Shown one piece after another: positions 1-12,424 of a stretch of 64,000 nucleotides of DNA (the first letter of the stretch is position 1; the number at the start of each line of letters is the position of its first letter). The stretch lies in NCBI GenBank assembly GCA_026874595.1, contig CM049321.1:17188479-17252478 (forward strand). Direction: 5' to 3'. Position numbers and translations under genes: made by a program. Source of the DNA: Sipunculus nudus (Eukaryota; Annelida; Sipuncula; Golfingiida; Sipunculidae). A model generated the notes under the pieces. The model made no database searches. It saw nothing but the letters and a program-made list of their open reading frames with translations, and had not been told where the DNA came from.

Positions 1-3000
1 AACTGAAATTTCGTATTTTACCATTATTATCCTCAGTCGTGTGAGGTATACCTCTTCTAACAGCATACATATTTACAAAGAAAAACGAGTGGGCTATGAT
101 TAGCATTTTATTCAAATAAAACTTGAAATTAAATGTCCTTGTTTTCTAAAAAAAATGAGTTGACGTATGACCAGATATCTTTTGGACAAAATATATAGCC
201 CTGACTTGACATTTCGACTCTTAACGATCTGTTTTTTTAGGTACAAAACAAATGGAAACCATGCAAATTAGCATTGTCAAACTGACAGCTTTGGTTTTTG
301 AATTTTTAAATACCTTTAGTTTCATTCATGACAACCCTATCGCGAAAGGGGTCATCGACTAAAATTTGCATTTCCCAGACCAACGTCGCTTGAAACTGGA
401 ACAGGTTGAACACACTAGGATGCTTAACTGGCATATGTCATGCATAGTATCGACTTATACTTTAGATCTAGCTTTTCTATGGAATATTATTACACATTGC
501 TGTGGATTTACTTGTTTGCTACACTAAATTTTACTAGACCAACAACCACCCCTTAAAATATTTGAGAAAATAAGATTTTTATTCATGACCCCCGGTTCAT
601 ATATAAAAAGTTCGAATATGCTCAATCCCTTGTAAGTAAGGCTTCACAATAATTCTTTACCATAAAAAAAAAACATCAATATGAAGGCAGTTCTAATTTG
701 ACTATAAAACCTAGATTTAGATTGATGCTTGGATAATAATCATAATAAGTTCGTGAGATAAAAGAACAAAATACTATCTTTATCAATGATGGCCTTTTGC
801 CAATGATTTGCAACTTAAAAAAAATAAAAATAATAATATTAACCAAAATCTCACTTTAATATTTTTATATGAATCGTGTACTATGAAGCAATAGAAATAG
901 ATACAGTGTTAGACAAATAATCAAATGGGTTGCTCTTGAGATATTTAAAAAAGTAAACCTTTTGTTAATGACAGCCCTAATTAGCATATTACGTGAGGGT
1001 ATCAGAGAATTCATAAAATAAAAAAAAAAAAAAAGATCCGCCATAAACCTCTTTGTTAGAAAATCAGAAACATACATTAAGAGTATTCAATCTCTGTTAA
1101 ACTTAATTTTTCCATATTTAGAAATCATGATTTTTATATATGTCAATATTTTGCAAACGCCCTCCACTTCGACTTGTTTACCGAATTAAATCTTGCGTTT
1201 TCGATGATGCTCTTTCCAAAAATATCGGTCTGGTTTTGGTTTCTCGGGGCTACTTTTTGCAGGACCGCAGCCTGTTCTATTCGTTTGAAAAGGAAATAAA
1301 ACCTTTGCCTTTCTATCCCTATAGTCCTGAGAGCAGAGTTTCCGATATCCAGTCTTCTTTGTTAGACTTTACTAGCATATTGATACTTTCCATACGACCT
1401 GATCCACATGACAAACACGTTCAGAACGTGGTGGCAAAATCGGGATAAGTCACAAAAACGGTGACTTTGTGTGGGAGAAAGGTGTGCTATGTTCAGTGCA
1501 AAGAATAACAGGGATTTGTGTAAGTCTATCGAGGCCTGAATAAGATATCTAGGTGTACTTTGGACCAGCTCGGCGAGGTTTTATTCAAAATGGAAGAGGC
1601 ATGTCTGAGTCTTCGTGTCGGATGTAACAGAGCAATATACTGTTCCTGTAAAACGTTCATGTACTCTTTCAAAATGATTCATTCGTAGATTTGTGTATCG
1701 TGGAATCCCGAAGACATCAGTATAAGGTTTTGCATTGTGTGCCATATAAAAACTGAAATGAAAACAACTTCTCTGCGAATGGGGAATTGTAAAATAAACC
1801 CGTTGTTGTATTAACTGGCGCGTCTCTGCACTTACACACTTATTATGTTTTCTTTCTTTAGCAATGTGACATGTACATAGCAATTTTATCCAGGTTAATA
1901 ATCCAGCAGCGTAACTGTTTTATTAAGGTATTTTTTTTCTTCAGAGTGAAGTGCTTTCTGTCACTACTTAACCAGTAATAATTTCAGAGAGCTCCTCTCA
2001 AATAATTATAAGAGGCTGTAATTTTTAACTGGTCGTGCCATTCTAAAATTTTGCTTTTATTGTTTAATGGAGAAACACACGATTCAAATCGACAGAATGG
2101 ATATATATCTGCAAATATTGCCAGACATATTGTTACCGTGACTTGTGTGAATACCATCAGTTAATTGATTATTTTTAGAATACACTTGAGCTTAATTATC
2201 ATGTCTCAGTGGCACATTTTTGTAAAGAGACACTTCCAGGTGAATCAGAACAGAGATTCATAAATATACTAACTCGTCCTTCAGCGGGTTTGTGTCGTCC
2301 GGGACGGATTATTCACGGAGCAATACGAAGGACCTTAGTGACCTTATACGATGAAAATTAGTGTTTTCTTCTATGAATTTTATGAAGCCGTTTTACCACG
2401 ACTGAGGACGTGTCTCGCACGTCACTGACTAGCCAGGACCGTCGACAAATCAGCAGTGATTCAAGTACGATTTATTTCGAATAATCAAGGTGTTCTTGCG
2501 ACCATGGAAATTATGACATATCGTAACAACATCGTAGCAAACCATTTCAAAGTCAAAGAAAAAACACACAGTATTTTTTTTCGAGGGGAAGAGGGGACAC
2601 ACACATATTTATTTTTCTTTAGTGGGGCACACATAGTTTATTTTCTATCAGAGAAATATATAAACATTATTCTACATGGTGTATTTATATGACAATTACA
2701 TTATTTACATTTCTGATCAGCATATACAGTTAAATAAGCCACCATTTAAATTATGAAATAATAATAATAAAAAAAACCGAAGAAACAAGGAGTTTAAAGC
2801 GTGTGTCTATACCCTGCTCCTATCTATTTGTACTTTAAGAAGAATAAGCTGAATGAATACCGACAAAGAATGCAGACATTTACATTTTTATCGGATCGGT
2901 TTTCTTGCAATAATTTTCGTCGTTTACGTTGAATATTTCAGCTTACGTAGGCTTTATTATCCTGCTTATAACACGAATAATAATAATAATAAATGAATTC

Positions 3001-5570
3001 AAGCCTTTCATCACTTTTCCTTATCTTTCGAGAATACATTATGGTTTAATTTTAACTTAATGATATTGTATTACCTTTCAATAAACCACAGTATACAGTG
3101 TACTTATATGCAGGGATTTTTTATGATTGCACAAATAAACAGATGTATGTATAGCCTCGTAAAAAATAGCATGTAAAAAGGACTTGGGTTTCGGATTTAG
3201 CATATCCATTCGAAATTACTTTGGGGAACACATTTGTCATGAGCTTATTTGAAAAATAAATTTATCAGGAAAGCATCAGGTAAATAAGTTATATCAACAG
3301 TATCGATTTTTGAATTTCACATATGAATAAAAACTGCATTTATCGACGGTGCGAAAATGTTTAAGAAAATAAGCGTTTTATTATACGTCAAGACGTTCAT
3401 GTCCGATATCAAATATGCCAAAAGCTGATAAGCAGCATAAATATCGTAACCGGGCTCAAGGAAGGGAATTTCAAGTTACTGGTGTTTCAGTACCCCTATA
3501 TATATAATAATTAAAACAGTGCTCACCATCTGAGCAGAAAAAACAGTAATTGGTGGCACCAAAGAACTGTGACTTAGTTATTGTATTGCATATTCAAAGA
3601 GGGAGTAGTATCACCAGATGACTGTTTTGAGTACACGCGTCTCTTTTGATGTTAATTTCAGTACAGTTTAATTCTTTCGGAGCCGTTTCTGTTTAGCTGT
3701 CTTTAGTTTTCCAAAGGTTTTATACCCGGAGGCGTGTCAATATTAGAATTCATATTGTAATTGGCAGTCGGCATAATAGGGGGTGGTGATTTGCCACAGG
3801 ACGGTTAGGATTTGTGATGTCAGCAAGCAAATATAAGTCGTTTTGAAGGAGATGTTGGACAAGTGCCTGGTCAGCGTACTCGTTTCCGTATAGTCTGATG
3901 AAATCTATAGTGCAGGGGGGATGTGTGCGCGCATCAGAGTCAAAACAGCTAAGAGAGGATGTCTAAACGCGTAGACAGTAGATGTCGGAGGAAGACCACG
4001 GTGATTTCTCTGTAACGGACGTCAGCGCAAGTAGCGCATCATGCAACTGGACTGAGACCCTGGCGATTATACCCGTTGTGAGTGCTTCCAGGAACAGACC
4101 GAGGACTTTATTAAAACGCGTAACTGTGGAGGTACTGGATATACATTTGTGTAAGCATTTTCTGTTACCTAGAACTGGATGATTCCAGGAGACATAGGCT
4201 GTAAAGAACATTTATTCTGAGTCAAGATAGAATCGTTTGCGCGCTAATTAGTGAGTCCTACGTAACCTTTGGCTTGAGATTTAAACAAGTACACAAGCGA
4301 AGAAATATTGGTGGTCGGAGCTCGGTGTATCATTGGACTATTTATTACTGTGAACACAGCGCGGGCAGTGCAACATTGTAATATCACGTGTGTCATGTGA
4401 TCAGAAGAATTGTTAACAAGAGACTATTCTGTGTACTTTGTCTAACGGACCTGGTGCTTATTTCTGTGTTGATTATCGGACGTTAGCAATCATCAATGCT
4501 TGTACATATGAAGCGCCTCGTCTTCTTTTTGTAATATACTGATTTTGTTGTTAACGTATGTCTTATTCAGTTTGAGAGTGTACGTATGTGAGTGTTTAAA
4601 CCAGATGGATGTACTCTTAAAATAACCTGGTCGTTCACATCTTAAGTGGTGTGACAATTGCTCAGAGGACAAAGCAGTAACATCTTTAGACCAGACAGTA
4701 ATACTTAAGGTCATTTCAATTCATTTTATTCATTATTCATTCATATTAAAGCTTTTATATATCAACACTTGAATCATCAATTAACCAGATTTTCTGATTC
4801 ATGTGAAATCATCATAAACTTCAGTAAATTAAATATTCAACACAAAAAGTAAATATGGAAACAAAATTGTTTTTAAATTAATAATATCACCGAGGTTTTT
4901 TTACCAGAAATAATGCGGATGATTCACATATATCAAATACTGCCCAAGATATATATATATATATTGTCACGGAACCTAATAATAACATATCACGATATCG
5001 TAACAGCACAAACCCTTCATGCAGAGCCAAAAAATTAGTTTCCGCAATAATAGGCAGCGTAAATTGTCTAGGGGAATAAAGAAGTAAGTTTTTTTTGTAA
5101 ACAATTATTTATAACTTCAAACAATCCTAACCTTACAATACACTAAATCAATACAATCACACAGTATTTAAGACATAACAATAATAAAAATAAACATCAC
5201 CAGAGTCCGGGTCTTAGGCTTTGATTTCTGAGTACCATAACTGTCACAGTCCAACAAGAGTCGTATAGCATAAATAATCCGCGTGAACAGTTCAAGTAAA
5301 TCTTCCCGGTAAATAGGCAAATTATAACTCAAAGACAACCTGTTGTAATTCAGAAGTCAAGTTCAGGTTAAATCCAAAAGGCAAACTGAAGACAAACTGT
5401 ATAAAAATCTGTATAAATTCCATAGAAAAGCTGTAACTATGCAATTATCGTAGTAGGTCCCAAGACTGACGAGAAAATCGCCCCCTTTAGTGCCCACTGG
5501 TATTTTATTCTTTTTTTCCAGCTCCAAACACAGCCCCTATTTATAGTTTGAAATTTATAAGGAGCTTTCA
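1..5570. other. AT-rich DNA, no supported gene
   Basis: I see no gene, RNA gene or recognisable transposon here. Open frames are short, lie on both strands and look like chance frames. Short A/T runs and a short (TA)n at about 4,951-4,963 are present. The stretch from about 4,966 begins with TGTCACGGAACC and sits where a 5' LTR of the downstream retrotransposon could be, but I found no matching second copy and no primer-binding site, so it is not called an LTR. Confidence 0.5.
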
Positions 5571-5579
5571 GTAGAAGCC

Positions 5580-6180
5580 ACTGCTGACTAGTAAAGAGTA
5601 TGAGTTCGTTCAGGAGGCTTACTGCCAGAGAATCAGAAATAGGGAAAACCGCAAAGATCAAACTCATGTAGAATTTGCTATGACTAAAGTTGATTTTGCT
5701 TGAAGAATTTAATCGCTGCTTTGAAGCAGATGTTAAAACTTTTCTTGATGAGGAAAGTCCTGAAACAAATGACATTGCTGCTCAATTAGCTGATGAGTAA
5801 TCATAAACACATTAAATGACATTTACTAGCTAATCAAACCAGTCATTCACAAACAAGAATGTAAATAAGTATGGTCAGAAGAACTTTAAGGCGCAGTCAC
5901 CCAGTACTAGTAGTCGTAATAGTTCGTAAAAGTCCATTGCTACACCTCAGTCAACGTCCACTGTGTCTGAGTCCAATATAGACCAGTCATTTTCAAAGAT
6001 AATCTATAATTACTGCAGAAAAGAAGTTCATCTAATATCTGACTGTTGGAAACTTACAAATAAACCACAGAGCAAAACTGGTTTTGTTTCAAAACCTATG
6101 CATAGCATAGTACAAGAGCCAAGCTATTTTCATGTAAATATGAGTAAAACTCCTTTATTTACTCTAAAAAAAAGAGTTTG
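5580..6180 (+). pseudogene. Decayed gag of the Gmr1-like retrotransposon
   Basis: The gag protein would package the element RNA. Translated fragments in more than one frame show a charged helical stretch at about 5,590-5,800 that resembles the capsid region of Gmr1-like elements, from which the vertebrate SCAN domain is thought to derive; that link is my inference. At 6,007-6,054 there is a zinc-knuckle remnant in which a first cysteine is replaced: the frame reads YNYCRKEVHLISDCW, where a CCHC box is expected. Several in-frame stops interrupt the frame, including one near 5,797. The start is not identifiable. Confidence 0.6.
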
Positions 6181-6189
6181 ATGCAACGG

Positions 6190-6955
6190 GGGCCAACGTG
6201 CCCTTCTACTCAAGAGAAGAATCCGTAGTTTGCGGGGAAAAACCTTTTTTGATTCCAGCTAGGAACTAAATAAGGCTAGGTCATTACAAGACTCATGCGA
6301 GGAGTATCCTCTGAATAAGGCCTTTTATGACTCTTGTGAGAGTATTGCAAGTGACGCCAGGTCCTCTTATGACATACAGAATTGTGTTTCTGCTGAGGAA
6401 AATTCCCCTGTTGACACCCATGAGGAGTTTGACTGTAATAAGGATGTAGATTCATTTTGTGACTCTGACAAAGTTTATGACTGACAATGTCGTGGCAGTT
6501 CTTTGTTTGATATAACTGAGGTAGTAGATTCCTCTCCTGACTTTGAAATAGAGTTATTTGAGCCATTCATACAAGAAAGTTTGTATCACTTTCAAGTGAT
6601 ATTTCAGATTCTACCCCTATTAGAATTTTTAGGGACACTGGTTCAGGCCAAACTCTCATGTTAGCATACACTTTGCCATTTTCTAATAGGTCTTTCACTG
6701 GTACACATGCACTTGTTAATGGTGTGTTTTCAGACAGACACACTTCAGTTCCGCTTCACAGTATCCATTTCAGGGAATGTTACTGTGGGCATAAGAACTA
6801 CTTTACCCTTTAAGCGTATTCAGTTGCTACTAGGCAATGTTGTTGCAGGTGAAAAAGTACAGCCTGTACTAATAGTGACAAAAAGCCGTCACTTGATCAG
6901 GACACTGATCCGGAAATTCAGGAAATTCCTGGTTTGTATCGTTCTTGTGCTGTAA
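6190..6955 (+). pseudogene. Acidic linker and aspartic protease of the Gmr1-like element
   Basis: From 6,268 to 6,483 the plus frame is open and encodes an acidic, serine-rich linker typical of the stretch between gag and protease. The retroviral-type aspartic protease follows. The catalytic triad D-T-G-S is at 6,634-6,645, preceded by an R-I-F-R strand and followed by a hydrophobic L-M-L-A segment. A frameshift near 6,780 moves the reading into another frame, which continues with a T-V-G-I-R strand and a L-L-L-G-N motif expected near the protease C terminus. The enzyme would have processed the element polyprotein. With the frameshift and the TGA near 6,482 it is dead. Confidence 0.7.
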
Positions 6956-7149
6956 CTTAATCTATGGCCAATAAAACACCCATGAGGATAATGATCCAGA
7001 TAATTACACTCTGGGAGTCACAAGTGACTCGTCTAACGACTCGCCCGTACAGGATTCTGCATTTTTAAGGTCAGAACTTATCGCAGAACAGCATTAGGAC
7101 CCTGATATCTCATGTTTTTTCCCAGTGAAGTTTCAAAAGATGAACTGTC

Positions 7150-8335
7150 ACAACACACAGTTTGTTTCTATGTTTAAAATGGAGTGCTTATGCGTAAATT
7201 GCGACCACCTGATGTATACGCTGATGACGAGTGGGCCATCAAACATCAAATAGTAGTGCCCATAAGCTATCACACTGAAATTCTAAGCATGGCACATCAG
7301 GCTCCTTTGCCAGGCCATTTAGGTATAAATAAAACTTATCAGACAATTAGTACACACTTCTATTGTCCTTATCTCAGGACAAATGTTGTAGAATACTGTA
7401 AATCATGCCATACATGCCAGTTGTAGGCAGGCCAAATCAGAATCCTCCTATTGCCCCACTTAGGCCTCTTCCTGCATTCAAAGAAGAATTTAGTAGGATT
7501 ATTAATGATTGTGTTTGAACACTGCCAAAAACAAAATCTGGGCATGAATACTTACTGAGAAGTATGTGCGCATCTTCTAGATTCCCTGAAGCACTACCAT
7601 TGCGCAAAATCAATGCAAAAAAATATTGGCACTGACCAATTTTTTACAATTTTTGTATTTCTAAAATCAGTCCAGTCTGTCCAAGGGTCTAATTTGATAT
7701 CTAGCTTATTCCAGCTAGTTATGTTATGCTACCGCTAGGTATAAAGCAGTACAGGCCTTCGCCATACCATCCTGAAAGTCAGAGCGCCCTCGAGCGTCTT
7801 CACCAGACATTAAAAGACATGATTAAGACCTATTATTATGACACACATAAAGGCTGGGATGGAGGAATCCTCTATTGTTGTTTGCTGTCAGAGAATCTTT
7901 TCAAAAGTCCTTGGGTTTCAGTCCTTTTGAACTAGGTTTCGGACATTCAGTTCGAGGTCCATTAAAATTGCGTAAAGAAAAAATCTTGTGTAAAAATTCT
8001 GATTTTCTTAGTTTGTTGCAGTATGTCTCAGACTTTCGCACTAAACTATACAATGCTTGTGAGATTACAAAGTCTAATCTAAAAGCTGCACAAGGTAAAA
8101 TGAAAACACGGTATGACAAGCACGCTGTAAGTAAAACGTTTAAGCCTGGTGGAAAGGTCCTCACTACCTATCCCTGGCAGACCTCTACAAGTTAGGTATT
8201 TTGGTCCTTACCTTGTTGACAAGAATATCAGTGATTTAAATTACATCCTGTTAGCACCAGATAGGCGTAAGAAAAAAAAACATGGGCCATGTAAATATGT
8301 TGAAACCATATTATGACAGAAATAGCGCATCCGAT
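7150..8335 (+). pseudogene. Integrase of the Gmr1-like element, inactivated
   Basis: The N-terminal zinc-binding domain is clear: histidines at 7,292 and 7,316 and a C-x2-C-x2-C cluster at about 7,396-7,412, with the typical Y-C-P-Y-L spacing between them. The catalytic core follows in broken frames. A first Asp lies in the I-I-N-D-C-V stretch near 7,505. The second catalytic Asp is replaced by Val in a Q-S-V-Q-G-S-N segment near 7,675. The Glu lies in A-L-E-R-L-H-Q near 7,790. The core continues to about 8,190 in a second frame, and a chromodomain-free C-terminal tail reaches about 8,335. Position before the reverse transcriptase is the diagnostic feature. Stops and a lost catalytic Asp make it non-functional. 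Confidence 0.8.
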
Positions 8336-8459
8336 GTGTTACATAATATTACTAATGTTAATTGTGTAAAAACTGACCCTGACCCAGTTAAAGTAGATAC
8401 TGATTGTAAGTGGGTTGTAGACATCCATTGATGTGTGGAACAGTACCACTAAAAATCTC

Positions 8460-9325
8460 AGACGTGCTTAACAACCTGGATGCCAAACTGTCCAGCTTAC
8501 CGCACAACAACAACAAGACCTCCAGAACCTGCTGCAGAATATAGACATTTGTTTAGTGACATTCCGACAGGAACAAGCGAATTGTGCCATGACGTCGATG
8601 TTGGCGAGGCAAACGCAGTCAAACAGCATTCTTACAGACTGAATCCAGAAAAGCAAAATATCTACAAGATAAAGCTCAATATTTGCTGGACGATTTTATT
8701 AACCTAGTGACAGTGACCTAGTGACACCGAGACTGACACGTTCCCGATTCCGAGGATCGATGACTGTATTGATGGAGTCGGTAGCTCCTGATATGTCCTT
8801 AAGTTTGTCTTGCTAAAATGATTCCGGCAAGATCAGCTGACAGAACGAGCGAAAGAAGTGTCCGCATTTGTGACGCCGGAAGGACTGTACCAGTATAAAG
8901 TTATGCCGTTTGACATTAAGATCTTGCCGGTCACGTTCCAGCGCCTCGTCTATATGGTTGTCAAAATATTCAGGCCTGCGACGCATATATTAATGACCTT
9001 AGAGTATACAGCGACACCTGGGACAAAAATCTGCAGATTCTTCGGGACCTCATCGCAAAACTCAGCTAAGCACGCCAGACCTTAAATTTGGTCAAATCTG
9101 AGTTTTACCAGGCACAAGTAACATTTTTGGGTAATATTATAGGACAGGGTTGAGTAAAACATGATGATGCTACAGTAAGTGCTATTTCTTCAGACTAACT
9201 CATTTAGCAAATAATGAATTTTCTTGGTATGGTTGGATACTACAGAAAGAATTTCCAAAACGTCTGCTGTAGTTGAACCTTCTAATATGTTATAGAAGAA
9301 AAAAAAAACAGTTTGAATGGATAGC
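8460..9325 (+). pseudogene. Reverse transcriptase fragment of the Gmr1-like element
   Basis: The fragment starts with the pre-RT linker (L-x5-H-L-F-S-D-I-P-T at about 8,540-8,575). It continues through T-D-T-F-P-I-P-R-I-D-D near 8,735-8,765, V-S-A-F-V-T-P-E-G-L-Y-Q-Y-K-V-M-P-F near 8,855-8,915 and F-L-G-M-V-G-Y-Y-R-K near 9,215-9,250, all gypsy-type RT landmarks. The catalytic YIDD box at 8,986-8,997 reads Y-I-N-D, and the motif A aspartate near 8,805 reads as Val. At least three frameshifts are needed to follow the domain. RNase H is absent: the homology ends at the K-K-x-Q-F-E-W connection near 9,322, where the neighbouring repeat unit begins. Confidence 0.8.
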
Positions 9326-10150
9326 ATTAAGCTATCATTGGCGGTGAAGTATACGACCAAGTGCAAATCTGTGACCTATACCTAATATTCTGCCCAATGA
9401 CAGCTGTTGACTATCAGCCATATTTGAGATTTTATGCACCCACAGAGCAGACAGACAGCAGGAAAAGAACCAAGGTATAATCATAAGTAATGCATTCAGG
9501 GGCACCTTAGAAAGTCCCAAACAAAACAATGTTGACCCAAATAATAACGTAGAATATAAGCAATCCTCCCGTTGCCTAGTTTAATTTGTTAAGAGTAGAA
9601 TGTTGGCATAAAGTTGTACTGAAGCTTTTTTTTATTTGTATATACTACCGGTGGGTTGAAGGACAATATCGGAGTACAGTATATGCCTTACCAACCATCC
9701 CTTCTACCTTGAACACACGGAAGTAATTTATTGTCTGGAAACCTAATTGATTCAGGCAGAATAAGGAGATGTTAAATTATAATTTGGCATCCATGTAGCC
9801 CGGCTTTATGTCCAATCCGATTACAAGGAACCGGGGCGCAGGTGTCCCCAGTGGGGACCGATTGACTTGACACTACCAAACGTTAAAATTTGATGCACAC
9901 AATAACCAAGACAGAGACGGAATACAGAAGTTGTTGTCTTTTTTCTTTTATTTTATACTGTCACCAGGCAGAGACCATATCAGGTGTACATTCACAGGGT
10001 TAATATGCCATGGGTATTCTCTTTTACGACCAATGATGTAAGAGAAATATAATAAAATACCGCCAATACCGAAAAGCCACCCCGGAATTTGCGTCAGGTG
10101 CCGTTTTCTTCTTATCTTCTTTATGGAGAGCTATGTATAACGGCCACTAG
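9325..10150 (+). repeat. Array copy 0: partial repeat unit (right part only)
   Basis: This is the first and shortest copy of the dispersed/tandem unit that fills 9.3-29.7 kb. It begins at a block with GTGAAGTATACGACC (9,343), shared with 16,238, 20,877 and 25,868. It continues with a GTAGCCCGGCT block (9,797; also 16,722 and 26,395) and a GGCAGAGAC block (9,967; also 16,898 and 26,566). The left part of the unit is absent because the sequence abuts the truncated retrotransposon. Minus-strand open frames here, such as 9,335-9,529, have counterparts in other copies, but I do not consider them coding. Confidence 0.75.
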
Positions 10151-10277
10151 TTTTTCGGTACCCAGGTGTCAAGTGAACCGTTTCTGACATCATGTATCTT
10201 TGGTTACGTGTTTGTATTGATTTTTTTTTATTAACACTATACAACAGGATCAATCAAATAACTTGTGAATTACCAAT

Positions 10278-10302
10278 ATATATATATATATATATATATA
10301 TA
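10278..10302. repeat. (TA)n microsatellite
   Basis: About 12 TA units, followed by a TATG/TGTG-rich degenerate tract to about 10,350. Confidence 0.9.
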
Positions 10303-10440
10303 CATTTGTATATTTGTATATATATGTGTGTGTGTATGTGTATATTATATATGCGACTTTAACTCGAAGGTTATTACCCGAGAAATTTGGACCAGTCCGT
10401 CTCGAGCCCAGTAAAAACAGAAAACACTATGAAGGCTTAT

Positions 10441-10516
10441 GTCATAGGAGAGCTTCTAATAAAATATTACAAACGAAGATTTTAATATAGTGTGGACTCT
10501 AATCTCATACACATAC

Positions 10517-10572
<56 letters not shown>

Positions 10573-10670
10573 CTTTATTATAATATTATTATACTTTCAT
10601 AGGGGAGCTACTGATAGAATATTATAAAAGATTTTTATATAGAGTGGACTCTAATCTCATACACACTATT
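10441..10670 (+). repeat. Tandem duplicate flanking a (TA)n tract
   Basis: A stretch of about 75 bases (10,441-10,515) containing GTGGACTCTAATCTCATACA recurs at 10,596-10,667, with a (TA)n microsatellite at about 10,524-10,569 between the copies. The two copies differ at scattered positions. Confidence 0.75.
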
Positions 10671-10719
10671 AAAGACTATTGTTCAATATGAAAAAGGATT
10701 GCTTTAAGTGAGGGATTTG

Positions 10720-11330
10720 AGAATGTCTGGCCTTACATTTGAACGAGGCTTAAACTCACGTGCGTGATCAGTAAAAAGAGAAAAAAACCCGTTTCTCGAT
10801 TTGTGAAATGGAGATTCAAACCCAGGAGGATTAATGACAAAACCTAATTCAGGCTCCAAATTTCAGGAACAGGGGTGGGATGGGGTGGAGTGGTGGCGGT
10901 TAAGGTCTCAACATTTTTCTGATACGATGAAAAAAAAGTTGCGCTGGCTGAAAATGGGATACTTGCCCTCTCCATTGAGTCCAGTTCGGTCCGCTTCTGC
11001 TATTTACGAGGTATGCATATTTCTGTTTGTTTCTTCAGGAACAGTGTCCTTGCAACGTAAATTTAACAAATATTTTATGTGTTCCTCACATCAGCCTAAT
11101 CTTGATACGTCAAACGATAGAATCGATTCAAATATCATCGAAAACCCAAACGCCCCCGTGTCTCATTCCGGTTCGCAGTGTAAACATTTTCACTGACCAG
11201 CTCTTCAAGGTAAACTTACCGGGATATTATTTTCTTGCCACGAGCTTAATGCCACAAAATAAATGTAAACAAAATGTGTACATATCTTATTGATACAGTT
11301 TTCCACTGAAAACCTATATTTCCTGTTAAC
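10720..11330 (+). repeat. Dispersed repeat, inverted partner of 44,990-45,610
   Basis: The reverse complement of 44,990-45,610 matches this segment throughout. Shared landmarks are CACGTGCGTG near 10,758, CTGATACGATGAAAAAAA near 10,918, TCCGCTTCTGCTA near 10,990, TGTGTTCCTCACATCA near 11,078 and TCTTGCCACGAGC near 11,232. Divergence is substantial. A 120-codon open frame (10,834-11,196) lies inside, but the partner does not preserve a comparable frame, so I treat it as non-coding. No terminal repeats or target-site duplication were found, so the mobile-element class is unknown. Confidence 0.7.
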
Positions 11331-11399
11331 TTTTAGAATAAAAAATGAGCAAACATTCCACATTTCAGTTAATATATCTCCCAATTCCCGGTAATTAGC

Positions 11400-11530
11400 C
11401 CGATATACGGCTATATATAGTATACATATAGTATATTTATAATATATAAAAGTATATATATATTATATTTATGGTATATGTAGTATATAAAAGTATTTAT
11501 ATATATATTGTATGTTATAGAATATATAAA
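11400..11530. repeat. Degenerate AT-rich simple repeat
   Basis: Imperfect TATATA/TATAGTATA-type repeats with no clean unit, immediately left of array blocks. Confidence 0.7.
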
Positions 11531-11539
11531 GCGACTTTG

Positions 11540-11900
11540 ACTGACCCCCCCCCCCCTACCAAGCCCCATCCCATCCCGGGCTCCCAGTGGAGAAAAAGCC
11601 ATGGCATGTCCCGCACCAGTGTAAGCAGTCGGAAGACAATCTTTAACCTAAGCAAGCGGTGGCAAACAAACATTCTTTTTTAAATTAAGATATCACATAT
11701 TACAAATAAATTGTCTATACAGTCTAGACAATAACTATACAGTCTCACATCTTGACAACATGAAATATACTTCGTAACCTCGTAACGCTTACTCCGAATT
11801 ACTTGAGAAGTTTTAAAAGTTTTAATTATTTAAGCAAATCGTTGGTGGTGAGCACTTTCGCAAATACAATTACATGTATTTTTTTCTGTAATTTTCCATA
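11540..11900 (+). repeat. Array fragment between copies 0 and 1
   Basis: Contains a CCCAGTGGAG block with GGCATGTC (11,583-11,608; compare 12,600, 17,575 and 26,800). A block built around AGTCTCA...GACAACATGAAATA follows (11,740-11,775; compare 12,790, 17,810 and 26,970). It is a short extra copy of the left part of the unit, repeated again about 1 kb downstream. Confidence 0.7.
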
Positions 11901-12424
11901 TTCCGAAGTTTTTGTGTTGAGTGATTATAATTTTATCATGATTTTACACGTAAAACATTGACACAGTAGAAAACCATGCATATATGTTCACGTAGTAGAT
12001 GTAATCAATTTGCATGAATATTATTTTTGACCATGCGCGAAGCGAGGGTTTTTGTTTTCACTCGATTCTGTGTGAGTGTGTGTATGTGTGCCTGTGATAT
12101 CTGAAAAAAAGGTATGACATATATCATTACAAATTTTTCATACAGGTTGGTAATGTAAAAATCTCCATGATTTAAATATGATCTCAAACCAAGTGTCATT
12201 AACCCAAGAATGAGTGTTTTGTGGGTTTTTATATCACGTGTTTACACCGGGACGCAGCATGTGGCGATATGGCCATCATCGGAAGGAGAGTCGTGACCTC
12301 ACAGAGGAAAATGCCGTCACTTTACGTGTACCTGTCGTTTTCTTGAAATGGGTCGGTAATTAAGCGTACAACATGGGAGGCCATGTGTGTTGTTCGTTGT
12401 GTTAATAGTCTAGCGCAGCAATAC

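Larger units (their letters stand above)
5580..9325 (+). mobile_element. Degenerate Gmr1-like LTR retrotransposon, truncated
   Basis: Fragments of gag, aspartic protease, integrase and reverse transcriptase follow one another on the plus strand. All are broken by stops and frameshifts. Protease is followed directly by the integrase zinc-binding domain, and the reverse transcriptase lies about 1.3 kb further downstream. In ordinary Ty3/gypsy elements the integrase is last. Gmr1-like elements are known for having the integrase first while their enzymes remain gypsy-like, so this assignment rests on domain order plus sequence flavour. RNase H and both LTRs are missing. The element stops within a few bases of 9,325, where the 9.3-29.7 kb repeat unit starts. 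It cannot be active. Confidence 0.75.

Noticed and set aside
1140-1448. 102-codon plus-strand frame
   Set aside because: No recognisable domain, no splice signals and no conserved copy. The length is compatible with chance.
4966-5550. 5' LTR for the Gmr1-like element (TGTCACGGAACC start)
   Set aside because: No second copy downstream and no primer-binding site or polypurine tract found.
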